64,000 bases of DNA. It comes from Actinomycetes bacterium (GTDB taxonomy: Bacteria > Actinomycetota > Actinomycetes > Nanopelagicales > Nanopelagicaceae). The notes beneath the pieces are model-generated. The model did no database searches. It was not told the origin of the DNA and worked only from the letters and a program-made list of their open reading frames with translations. Positions within the stretch are counted from its first letter, which is position 1. The number at the start of each line of letters is the position of its first letter. The position numbers and the translations under genes are program-made. Shown piece by piece: positions 45,001 to 53,223 of the stretch. The stretch spans positions 47,655 to 111,654 of the forward strand of contig JANXZW010000015.1 of assembly GCA_025355305.1 (NCBI GenBank), read 5' to 3'.

Positions 45001-46446
45001 CATTGCCTCTGCTTCAATTTCAACGAGGTACTCTGAACCGATCAACTTCGCCACTACAAGGGTGTTTGCAGGTCGAATATCTGCAAATCGTGCGCCATGC
45101 ACTCTAGAAATTGCATCGCAATTCGCTTCGTTGCTTACATAGATTCGAGTACGAACGACATCACTCAATTGCGCTCCCAAAGAATTAAGTACGCTCTCGA
45201 TTTTATCAATAACAAAGTGAGTCTGGGCAATTGGATCACCTGCGCCCACCGAAAAATCGCCATGAGTGGCGGTCGTTCCTGAGACCAAGATCCGCTTATC
45301 CATTTGGATGGCGCGGGAGTATCCGGCAATCGCCTCCCAGGGCGTTCCCGAGTTTATGTAGCGGCGTCCATTCGCTTCATGTGGAGTAAATACCGTAGGA
45401 AATTCGGAGAGGTGCTGGCTGAGATCCCCCGACGCTGTGAGGAAGGGCGGCGTACGGTATTCATCGCCACAATCACCAGGAATCGGTGTCAGCGTCTGAA
45501 TCTGCGTCGAGATTGCACGCTGCTGAGCCTCTGAAAGTTCGAAGGTAAAGAGCGAAGCGGCCTCATCAAGGTAAGCGCTCTCACCTAATCGTGCACCAAT
45601 AATCACTGCCCCGACCGCCGGCTGCTGGAGTTGATACTTACTCGCAATTGTAGAGATTGAGCGTCCGCTCTCCAGGGAGATCTCCTTTAACACCTGCAGG
45701 AGGCTTTGAAATCTCTCCCATCCTCCAGCAGAATCTATAAAGCGTTTGTACTTCATTAAAGACCAATTAGTTAATTCGGCAGCGACGGGCTCTTGCTTCG
45801 CTAGCCACCTCTCCGATAAAAATCCACCACAGAGAGTTCCGTAGGCCAAGATCGCTATTCCATTGCTTAAGCAGTATTCCGCCATCTCTCCACCACCGCG
45901 TTGATCGATAAGTGAATAGGAGATCTGATTTGAGGCGATATCTATCCCAGAGCTCTTAGCGATCCGCAAATGCGCCGTATCAAAATTTGTGGTGCCAAGA
46001 GCGCCAATCAATCCCTCCTCCTTTAACTCTTGGAGGTAGCGCAAGGTATCTAACCAATATGGATCGGCGAAGCTCCATGAATGATATTGGAGAAGGTCAA
46101 CTCGCTCACTCTGCAGGCGCTTGCAGCGCTCGTTGATCGCTAAACGAACTTCCTCGCGCCTAACTGGTCCGGGCTTCGGAACCCACTTGGTAAGAAGTTG
46201 TACCGCTCCACCCGTCGGGGAGTGTGACTTATAGTGTCCCGCAATAAGCTCCGCGGAACCGTAGTGGTCGGCCATGTCAAAAGTCGTGAAACCTTCCTCG
46301 ACATAGGGCTGCATGAATTCGGAGGTGGATGCTGTATCCAAACTCTGACCATCTCGCTCCATATCGGCAATCTGCCAGAGGCCAGTGATCACACGTGAAA
46401 TAGCGAGGTCTGGTGCTAGTTGATAACTCTCTATCTGCGACACCAC
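44992..46446 (-). CDS. Aldo/keto reductase fused to RidA-like (YjgF) domain
   Basis: A 484-residue two-domain protein. Residues 1 to about 320 are an aldo/keto reductase with Asp57 and Tyr62 (FDMADHYG), Lys87 (LLTKWVP) and His122 (LQYHSW). Residues about 365-484 are a RidA/YjgF barrel (RILVSGTTATHGDFSVG, THFVIDKIESVLNSLGAQLSDVVRTRIYVSN). RidA enzymes that hydrolyse imines need an Arg before Ser/Thr near the end (PARS/T); here it is Asn461 (RPANT), so deaminase activity is doubtful. The RidA part may bind an intermediate of the reductase. It lies 6 bases after the amidohydrolase gene in the same operon. Confidence 0.88.
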   Translation of the reverse strand: MVSQIESYQLAPDLAISRVITGLWQIADMERDGQSLDTASTSEFMQPYVEEGFTTFDMADHYGSAELIAGHYKSHSPTGGAVQLLTKWVPKPGPVRREEVRLAINERCKRLQSERVDLLQYHSWSFADPYWLDTLRYLQELKEEGLIGALGTTNFDTAHLRIAKSSGIDIASNQISYSLIDQRGGGEMAEYCLSNGIAILAYGTLCGGFLSERWLAKQEPVAAELTNWSLMKYKRFIDSAGGWERFQSLLQVLKEISLESGRSISTIASKYQLQQPAVGAVIIGARLGESAYLDEAASLFTFELSEAQQRAISTQIQTLTPIPGDCGDEYRTPPFLTASGDLSQHLSEFPTVFTPHEANGRRYINSGTPWEAIAGYSRAIQMDKRILVSGTTATHGDFSVGAGDPIAQTHFVIDKIESVLNSLGAQLSDVVRTRIYVSNEANCDAISRVHGARFADIRPANTLVVAKLIGSEYLVEIEAEAMLP

Positions 46447-46452
46447 AAACTC

Positions 46453-47622
46453 CTATCGAACTTTTGCGCCACCTTGAAAGACACTTGTTATCTCACGGAG
46501 CGTATCTATATCCTTGAAAGGATTCTCCCGCACGGTGATGAAGTCACCATAGTAGTTGGGAGCGATCTGGCCTAAAGAATCTGCTTGATTGAGCAGAGCC
46601 GCCGCAGTGGTAGAGATTGAAGCGAGGGTTTTTTGCACCGAAAGACCTGCGCCTTGCATCAAATACATTTCATGGAGTGCGGCAGGGAGTTCATCAACCA
46701 TATCTCCGGGTGGGTAGTCGGTTCCGTTCACCATAGGAATATTTGCACGGATTGCGCGCTGCACGCTCTCGAGATGCTTCTCGCTGGCGCGCAGAGCATT
46801 CTGAATTGAGTGCTCTTCAAAATGGTTCTTGCGCATCCACGATTCAGAGCGCGTGACACAGAGAGTTGGGGTTACATAAGCACCTTTAGAGGCTAGGGCA
46901 GCTGCAGTGGAATCATCGAGGCTGTAGATATGCTCAAAACTTCTAACTCCCTGCGAGAGGGCTTGCATGATCGCACTTGATTCCCCGGAGTGAGCGACAA
47001 CGTATGTGCCATGTTCGTGAGCGGCCTGGACCGCACCGGCGATCTCCTCATCAGTCATCTCTGGAGTATCAGGGCTCTCACCCGCATGGGCTAGCCCACC
47101 AGTGATAAATATCTTGATGTGATCGGCGCCTGCCTTTAACTCACCTAGTGCTGCTTGATAGAAACCTTCAAACCCTTCGGCATACGCGCAATCGGCACCT
47201 GCCCCGTGACCTTGTGGGGTCGAGATGGCACGACCCGCTCCGAAGATACGAGGACCCTTACTCCAGCCGCGTTGGATAGCTCTACGCAGCAGCAAATCCG
47301 CTTGATTCTGCTCATGCACCGATCTGATCGTTGTGATGCCGGCCTGCAAGGCTGCCTGGGCGCGCTGCGCCGAGCGATAGGCGGTGAGCGCGGGGCTCTC
47401 ATTCTCGTCGGTCTCGCTAAAGGGAAAGACAACCGATAGGTGCGTATGGCAGGAGATGATCCCAGGCATTACATATTGGCCAGCCAGATCAGTTCTCATT
47501 TCACTCGGATCTGGAGCATCGAGTTGAATCTTTGTGATGATGCCACCAACCACTTCAAAGTGACGATTTCGAAGGACGTCGCCAGAACTAATGTCCACGA
47601 TATTTGAGTTACTGAACCACAT
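46453..47622 (-). CDS. Metal-dependent amidohydrolase (imidazolonepropionase/prolidase-like)
   Basis: A 389-residue amidohydrolase-superfamily TIM barrel. The binuclear metal site is indicated by HTH in ISCHTHLS, the Lys of HIKIFITGG, His in VVAHS and EHIY, and Asp in VNGTDYPPG. Closest character is to Xaa-Pro/Xaa-Arg dipeptidases and imidazolonepropionase-related enzymes that hydrolyse peptide or lactam amide bonds. It immediately follows and shares one base with the ABC ATPase gene upstream, so its substrate is probably the imported compound. The exact substrate is unknown. Confidence 0.85.
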   Translation of the reverse strand: MWFSNSNIVDISSGDVLRNRHFEVVGGIITKIQLDAPDPSEMRTDLAGQYVMPGIISCHTHLSVVFPFSETDENESPALTAYRSAQRAQAALQAGITTIRSVHEQNQADLLLRRAIQRGWSKGPRIFGAGRAISTPQGHGAGADCAYAEGFEGFYQAALGELKAGADHIKIFITGGLAHAGESPDTPEMTDEEIAGAVQAAHEHGTYVVAHSGESSAIMQALSQGVRSFEHIYSLDDSTAAALASKGAYVTPTLCVTRSESWMRKNHFEEHSIQNALRASEKHLESVQRAIRANIPMVNGTDYPPGDMVDELPAALHEMYLMQGAGLSVQKTLASISTTAAALLNQADSLGQIAPNYYGDFITVRENPFKDIDTLREITSVFQGGAKVR

Positions 47623-48590
47623 TATGAGCCGACCTTTCGTAATTCATTGTTGAGAAGACAGGAGCTCCATCGATCAGCAGCTGGGGCCATCTTCGGTTCC
47701 ATCACGCTGCACTCGGCAATCGCCACAGGGCAGCGTGGATGGAAACGACATCCTGAGGGAGGCAGCCGTGGATCTGGAACATCACCAGGAAGCTCAAGTG
47801 GCATTGAGCCTTTGCCATCGGGTCTTGGAATGGCCTTAATCAGCGCCTTTGTGTAGGGATGGCGCGGGTCATCCCAAATTTCAAGGGTATTGGCCACTTC
47901 GACCATCTTGCCTAGGTACATGACTGCAGTTCTGTCAGAAATTTGCCGCACGACGGATAGATCGTGCGATATGAAGATCATGCTCATTCCAAGTTCCTGC
48001 ACAAGCTCGACTAGGAGGTTTGCAACTTGGGCTTGTGCAGAGGCATCGAGCGCACTGATCGGTTCATCGGCGATGATCACTTCTGGTTGCAAGGTAAGTG
48101 CTCGCGCGATGGCGATGCGTTGGCGCTGGCCACCACTAAATTGATGGGTGTATTTCGTGAGAGTGGTTCGTGAGAGGCCGACACGTTCCAAGAGTTTCGC
48201 ACTGCTTTCGCGTGCCTCTTCCGCGTTGACGCCAGAATTGAGAAGGCCATCAATCAATTGATCGCCAATTTTACGGCGTGGATTGAGTGATGAGTAGGGA
48301 TCTTGAAATATCAACTGTAGTTTGAGTAGTTCGCGAGAGCGCACGGAGCTGTTTAGGGGCGCCACTGCTTTGCCGTTAAAGGTGATCTCACCAGCGGAGG
48401 TAGGGAGTATTCCCACCGCAGCTTTTCCTAAGGTAGATTTTCCACAACCAGATTCACCAACGAGGCCGAGAATTTCTCCACGATTAAGGGTGAGATCCAC
48501 GCCCGAGACCGCCGTAATTTTTGTTCGATCTGCGCGTTTGTAGGTAACGCTCACATTGTTGAGTTGCAGAATTGGTTGCGCCTGGTTCAT
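47622..48590 (-). CDS. Peptide/amide ABC importer ATPase, DppF/OppF type (system 1)
   Basis: A 322-residue ATPase that powers import through the permeases at 49580 and 50413. Walker [14 protein letters not shown], the Q-loop LIFQDPYSSLNPRR, signature [15 protein letters not shown], Walker B VIIADEPISALD and the switch His ISHDLSV are all present. The C-terminal oligopeptide/dipeptide extension with Cys residues (GCRFHPRCPVAIAEC) is typical of Dpp/Opp ATPases. The start overlaps the previous ATPase by four bases. Confidence 0.93.
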   Translation of the reverse strand: MNQAQPILQLNNVSVTYKRADRTKITAVSGVDLTLNRGEILGLVGESGCGKSTLGKAAVGILPTSAGEITFNGKAVAPLNSSVRSRELLKLQLIFQDPYSSLNPRRKIGDQLIDGLLNSGVNAEEARESSAKLLERVGLSRTTLTKYTHQFSGGQRQRIAIARALTLQPEVIIADEPISALDASAQAQVANLLVELVQELGMSMIFISHDLSVVRQISDRTAVMYLGKMVEVANTLEIWDDPRHPYTKALIKAIPRPDGKGSMPLELPGDVPDPRLPPSGCRFHPRCPVAIAECSVMEPKMAPAADRWSSCLLNNELRKVGS

Positions 48591-49576
48591 GGTCTCACCT
48601 GGTTTATTGAGAGCCCTGCAAAGGGATCCACTGCGCAGATAAATTTGTGGCTATCGGCCAAGTAGGTCGGTAGGAGTTCATCTCCACTGCATGTGGCCGC
48701 TGCAAATTTGCACCGTTCTGCAAAGGCGCAACCAATTGGTTGCTTGCCTAGTTCTGGGGGGAAGCCGGCGATTGATTTCAGCAATTTTTCGTTGGAGTCG
48801 GGCTGGGGGAGTGAATCCAAGAGGCCCTGCGTGTATGGATGGCGTGGGAGTTGCAAAATTGTGGAGGTAGATCCTGATTCAGCCTCACGACCAGCGTAGA
48901 GAACCAAGAGTTTATTTGTAATCGAAGATAAAACACCGAGGTCGTGCGTGATAAAGATGATGGAGAGTTGATGCTCCTTGCGAAGGCGATTGAGGAGGGT
49001 CAAAATTCCAGCCTGCACCGTTACATCTAGCGCCGTTGAAGGCTCATCGGCCAGGAGGAGTTTGGGCTTGCAGGCGAGCGCCATAGCAATGCAGATCCGT
49101 TGGCGCATCCCGCCCGAGAATTGTCCGGCATAGGAGTTGAGCGCCTTCTTGGGGTCAGGTATTCGTACATCGGCGAGCAACTCTTCTGCATCTACCAAGG
49201 CCTGCTGCTGCGAAATTCCTAGATGGGTCACCATATGTTCGGTCATCTGCGCTTTGATGCTGAGCATCGGGTGGAGCGAGGTCATGGGATCTTGGAAGAC
49301 CATGGCGATTTGAGCGCCACGGAACTTCTGCCACTCCTTGGAGGAGAGCCCGATCAACTCTTGGCCATTAAATTTGGCTGACCCAGAAACTTTGGCATGC
49401 TGCGGAAGCAAGCCGAGAAGGGTTAACGCGGTCATGGTCTTTCCGCTTCCGCTCTCACCTGCGATGCCGAGAATCTCACCCTCATTGACGGTAAAGGAGA
49501 GGCGATCCACAGCTGTAGCAAAGCCGGTCTTAGTCTGTAACTGGACGCTTAAATCGCGTACCTCAAGGAGCGTCAT
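48587..49576 (-). CDS. Peptide/amide ABC importer ATPase, DppD/OppD type (system 1)
   Basis: A 329-residue ATPase partner of the gene at 47622. Walker A GESGSGKTMTALTLLG, Q-loop MVFQDPMTSLHP, signature FSGGMRQRICIAMAL, Walker B LLLADEPSTALD and switch FITHDLG are present. The C-terminal family extension includes GCAFAERCKFAAATC. It follows the permease gene by three bases. Confidence 0.93.
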   Translation of the reverse strand: MTLLEVRDLSVQLQTKTGFATAVDRLSFTVNEGEILGIAGESGSGKTMTALTLLGLLPQHAKVSGSAKFNGQELIGLSSKEWQKFRGAQIAMVFQDPMTSLHPMLSIKAQMTEHMVTHLGISQQQALVDAEELLADVRIPDPKKALNSYAGQFSGGMRQRICIAMALACKPKLLLADEPSTALDVTVQAGILTLLNRLRKEHQLSIIFITHDLGVLSSITNKLLVLYAGREAESGSTSTILQLPRHPYTQGLLDSLPQPDSNEKLLKSIAGFPPELGKQPIGCAFAERCKFAAATCSGDELLPTYLADSHKFICAVDPFAGLSINQVRP

Positions 49577-49579
49577 CTC

Positions 49580-50416
49580 TTACTCACGCAGCGCTTTTGC
49601 GGTTCGGGGATCCAAGATATCGCGCAGCGCATCACCCAAGAAGTTAAAGGCGAGCACAGCCGTCAAGATCGCAAGGCCGGGGAATACTGCTAACCACCAC
49701 TTATCAAAATTGTTGGCACCTGCAGAGACCATTGCTCCCCACTCTGCAGATGGAGGTCGTGCGCCCAATCCCAAGAAGGAGAGGCCAGAGAGCAAGAGCA
49801 TGCCGTTGCCAGCTTCAAGGGCGGCGAGGACAAAGACGGGGCCCGAGATATTTGGGCGCAGGTCAACGAAGAGCGCACGGGTAGTTGAAGCTCCTAAGAG
49901 GCGGCTGGAGGTCACGTAATCAGCGTTCTTGCTCGAGAGAATCAAACCTCGCACTAATCGGGCGTAGGTTGGCCAGGCCACGAGGACGACGGCAAAGACG
50001 GCATTGCGCAGTTCCGCGCCTAAAGCAGCAGCCACCGCCATCGCAAGGATGATTCCAGGAAATGCCAGAACGACATCGGTAAAGCGCATGAGAGCGGCAT
50101 CAATCCAACCCCCGAAGTAGCCGGCGATCGCTCCGATCACGGTACCGACGAGCATCGCCAAGATCACAAGCATCATTGAGAGTGGAAGGGTGATACGTGC
50201 CCCATAAATTACGCGACTCAATACATCGCGGCCAACTGAATCTGTACCAAACCAATTATGGGAATTTGGCGGAAGTAGTTGTCCATAATTTTGAGCTATT
50301 GGATTAGAAGGTGCAATCAGTGGTGCAAAGATTGCAATCAGGATCCAGATCGTAAGGATTGTTACCCCAATGACCGCCAGCGGTTGGCGGATGGGCGAGT
50401 CAGGATTTTTCCTCAT
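49580..50416 (-). CDS. Peptide/amide ABC importer permease, DppC type (system 1)
   Basis: A 278-residue permease with a first membrane segment at about 14-36 and five more after residue 75. The motif FGTDSVGRDVLSRVIYGARITL precedes helix 2, and the ATPase-coupling EAA region reads RLLGASTTRALFVDLRPN. The order dppB-dppC-dppD-dppF is the standard one. The start overlaps the DppB-type gene by four bases. Confidence 0.92.
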   Translation of the reverse strand: MRKNPDSPIRQPLAVIGVTILTIWILIAIFAPLIAPSNPIAQNYGQLLPPNSHNWFGTDSVGRDVLSRVIYGARITLPLSMMLVILAMLVGTVIGAIAGYFGGWIDAALMRFTDVVLAFPGIILAMAVAAALGAELRNAVFAVVLVAWPTYARLVRGLILSSKNADYVTSSRLLGASTTRALFVDLRPNISGPVFVLAALEAGNGMLLLSGLSFLGLGARPPSAEWGAMVSAGANNFDKWWLAVFPGLAILTAVLAFNFLGDALRDILDPRTAKALRE

Positions 50417-51489
50417 CCGTGCCTCAAGCTCGGGTCAATAAATCGGTAGGCAATATCAACGAGGAGGTTCATGACGATGAAGATTCCGGCCACAACAATG
50501 CTCACCCCCATAATTCCTGGGAGATCAAGCCCGATCGAACTGCGGTAGGCGTATTGACCAATGCCAGGCCAGGAAAAGACATTTTCAACGAGCACTGATC
50601 CTGCGAGCAGGTTTCCAAAAGCAACACCTGCGACAGTCACGATGGAAAGTAGAGCGGGGCGCAGTACGTGGCGGCGGATCACATGTGATTCTGGTAGTCC
50701 TTTGGCGCGCGCGGCACGAACATAATCATTATGCAAAATTTCTAGAATGGATGCGCGAGTGAAGCGAGTAAGAACCGCAATCGTATAAATTGCAAGGACA
50801 ATGGCTGGCAACATTAGATGTCTAAAGGCCTGCCAGCAGAGGTTAAATTGACCATGGAACAGTGCGTCAAAGGTGTACATGCCGGTAATCGTGGAGGGGG
50901 CATCCGTGCCAGGGTCAAGGCGCCCATTTGAAGGAAACCACGAAAGTTTGAAGTAGAAGAGGTAGAAAAATACTAGCGAGAGCCAGAAAGTGGGCACGGA
51001 GACACCTGTGAGTGTGACAAACCTAATAATTTGATCCGGCCAACGGTTACGCGTGATCGCTGCGATAACTCCAAAGAGCAGACCAAAGATGAGTGAGAAG
51101 AAGATTGCAATGGTTGCCAGTTCGAGGGTCGCTGGGAAGTACTCCGCGAGATCGCTGGAGACAGGTCTGCGAGATTGTTGCGAGAGACCGAGATCGCCGT
51201 GCAAAAGGTGGTCAATATAGATGATGTACTGCTCTGGGACTGGCTTGTCGAGGCCATATTTTGCACGCCAAGCAGCGACGATAGTTGGGTCGCTCATGGC
51301 GCTCTGACCCAGATTCAGGGCAGCGGGATCACCAGGCACCAATTGAGTAACTGAAAATGAGATAAGAGTAATTCCGAGCATTAGCAAGATGCCGATAGCG
51401 ATACGGCGGATTACAAATGTGCTGAGGGAATTGCCTCGCAGCCCACCAGATTTCTCTGATGAGCTGCGACGAGCAAGTAGATCTTTCAA
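50413..51489 (-). CDS. Peptide/amide ABC importer permease, DppB type (system 1)
   Basis: A 358-residue permease. A polar N-terminal extension of about 24 residues precedes FVIRRIAIGILLMLGITLISFSVTQLVPGDPA, the family N-terminus. Five further membrane segments follow, and the coupling region is RAARAKGLPESHVIRRHVLRPA. The extension is longer than usual; internal starts are possible but no better Shine-Dalgarno is seen. Confidence 0.92.
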   Translation of the reverse strand: MKDLLARRSSSEKSGGLRGNSLSTFVIRRIAIGILLMLGITLISFSVTQLVPGDPAALNLGQSAMSDPTIVAAWRAKYGLDKPVPEQYIIYIDHLLHGDLGLSQQSRRPVSSDLAEYFPATLELATIAIFFSLIFGLLFGVIAAITRNRWPDQIIRFVTLTGVSVPTFWLSLVFFYLFYFKLSWFPSNGRLDPGTDAPSTITGMYTFDALFHGQFNLCWQAFRHLMLPAIVLAIYTIAVLTRFTRASILEILHNDYVRAARAKGLPESHVIRRHVLRPALLSIVTVAGVAFGNLLAGSVLVENVFSWPGIGQYAYRSSIGLDLPGIMGVSIVVAGIFIVMNLLVDIAYRFIDPSLRHG

Positions 51490-51504
51490 GTAGCTAACAG
51501 ATCC

Positions 51505-53091
51505 TTACTTCAGTTCAGTTAGGTTAACTTTCCAGATTGGGTTTGTTGCAATTCCGATAACGCTCTTGGTTGAAACCAAGATTGCAGGAGATTGGATTAA
51601 TGGAATAAATGGAGAGTTCGCATTGAGATCCAGTTGGAATTGCCGATATTGCGCAGCGCGCTTCTTTGGATCTGACTCGATCGCAACCGCGTTGATCAGC
51701 TTCGTAATTTCTGGAGCAGCGCTCGCTGCCCATCCAGCACGGAGGCCTACCTTCTTGCCAGGGCCGAAGTTCTGGCTGTAGTTGCTTGAATCGGGCCAAT
51801 CTGGACCCCAGAACCAAAGTCCCATGGTGTCAGTTCCATTGCGATAGGTCGTCAAGGCATCGCCGACTGGAGTTGGCTCCAACTTGAGGTTGATACCAAC
51901 GGCGGCCAACTGTGAAGAGATAACAGTTGCGAAGTCATCGAATGAGATGCCCTCCCAAGCGCCGCCACCCCAGTAACGCAGGCCAATTGGCTCACCCTTG
52001 TAAGCGGTCTTTGCTAGATCAGCCTTGGCAAGTGCGATGTTCTGCTTAGTTGCATCAGCTGGCTTCAGAGATCCTTGGAAGGCTGATGGAATGATTCCAG
52101 CTGCTTGAATAGAACCTTTTCCGGCAAATGCTGTCAGATCTGAATAGTTCAGAGCGTAGCGGACCGCGCTCTGGAAGTTTGGATCAGATGTGACAGAGGA
52201 GATAGTTGGGTTTGCATTTGAGTAGAGGAACCAGACGGTGGTGCTTACACCAGCTGTGACGTTAACACCGCTCAAGCTATCGGTCTGCTTTGGAGAGAGA
52301 TCGAGCGCGATATTTGCAACACCTTTTTGTACATCAAGTGCTTGAACTGCTTGTGTGACGTTGCGGATAACGATCTTGGAATAAGCAGGTTGCTTTCCCC
52401 AGTACTTGGGGTTTGCTATTAGGTCAACTTCAGTGGTGAGGCTGAACTTTGAAAGCATGTAGGGACCACTACCAGCTGAAGTTGTGTTGAGGAAGTTCTC
52501 TGCCTTGTCCTTGGTATCGGCGCCCACCAAGGCGTAACCACCATGGGCGGCAACCATCTTGCTATTGACGATTCCAAATTCCGGACCAGCGACCTTCACA
52601 GGGACGGCGGTATCTGGCTGATCTGCGGTGATGATAACTGTGTACTTATCTGGGGCAGTTGCGGTGAGGCCAGCCATCAGAGATGAAGGGTTACCCTGAA
52701 TGTTCTTTAGGCGACCATACGAGTAGACCACATCGGCAGAGGTAAGCGGTGTTCCATCTGAGAAGCGAGCAGCCTTGCGCAAGTGGAAGGTGTAGACCGT
52801 GGAATCGGCATTGGAGTTGTATGAGAGCGCGATTGAAGGCACAGGCTTAGAGGCATCATTGCCCTTAAATGTTAACAAGGTGTCGTAGATGGCGCGATCC
52901 ATCATGTTGCCACCATCTTCAAATTCGCGTTGCGGATCTAGGGTCTTGTGATTGAACTCAGAGTCAATGACTAGAACTCGGCCAGAAGCAGCGCTGCTTG
53001 AGGTAGTTTGCAGGATGAAGGAGGAGGAGACGAGCGCTAACGCGCCAGCAACTGCTGCCAGTCGATTCCTACCTAGTTTGAGGGTTCCCAA
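51505..53091 (-). CDS. Extracellular solute-binding protein, family 5 (system 1)
   Basis: Captures the substrate for importer system 1. The 528-residue protein has an N-terminal signal (LAAVAGALALVSSSFILQ) and the family 5 features LDPQREFEDGG, FHLRKAARFSDGTPLTSADVVYSYGRL and a C-terminal half with YRNGTDTMGLWFWGPDWPDSSNY. No lipobox Cys follows the signal, so it appears secreted rather than lipid-anchored. It starts with TTG after GGAG on the minus strand and is preceded by a 127-base gap with a candidate promoter and repeats. Confidence 0.9.
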   Translation of the reverse strand: MGTLKLGRNRLAAVAGALALVSSSFILQTTSSSAASGRVLVIDSEFNHKTLDPQREFEDGGNMMDRAIYDTLLTFKGNDASKPVPSIALSYNSNADSTVYTFHLRKAARFSDGTPLTSADVVYSYGRLKNIQGNPSSLMAGLTATAPDKYTVIITADQPDTAVPVKVAGPEFGIVNSKMVAAHGGYALVGADTKDKAENFLNTTSAGSGPYMLSKFSLTTEVDLIANPKYWGKQPAYSKIVIRNVTQAVQALDVQKGVANIALDLSPKQTDSLSGVNVTAGVSTTVWFLYSNANPTISSVTSDPNFQSAVRYALNYSDLTAFAGKGSIQAAGIIPSAFQGSLKPADATKQNIALAKADLAKTAYKGEPIGLRYWGGGAWEGISFDDFATVISSQLAAVGINLKLEPTPVGDALTTYRNGTDTMGLWFWGPDWPDSSNYSQNFGPGKKVGLRAGWAASAAPEITKLINAVAIESDPKKRAAQYRQFQLDLNANSPFIPLIQSPAILVSTKSVIGIATNPIWKVNLTELK

Positions 53092-53136
53092 TTGTGTTCT
53101 CCATTTCGCTAGCTGCCCAAACTCTTGGACTCGGGA

Positions 53137-53165
53137 AGCGTAAGGGCGTAATGGGTGAAAGGCAA
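53137..53165 (-). promoter_or_regulatory. Candidate promoter of importer system 1
   Basis: On the minus strand TTGCCT and TACGCT are separated by 17 bases, about 45 bases before the TTG start of the binding-protein gene. This would allow the importer part of the run to be expressed separately from the peptidase genes upstream. Confidence 0.3.
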
Positions 53166-53190
53166 TACATTTAGGACAATTGCGTCTAAT

Positions 53191-53223
53191 CAGGACTTAA
53201 AAAGGACTTAAGCAGGATTTAAA
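53191..53223. repeat. Three phased 11-bp direct repeats upstream of importer system 1
   Basis: CAGGACTTAAA, AAGGACTTAAG and CAGGATTTAAA follow one another without gaps. The 11-base period places each copy on the same face of the helix. They overlap the end of the DUF885 gene and lie just upstream of the candidate promoter. Confidence 0.55.
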
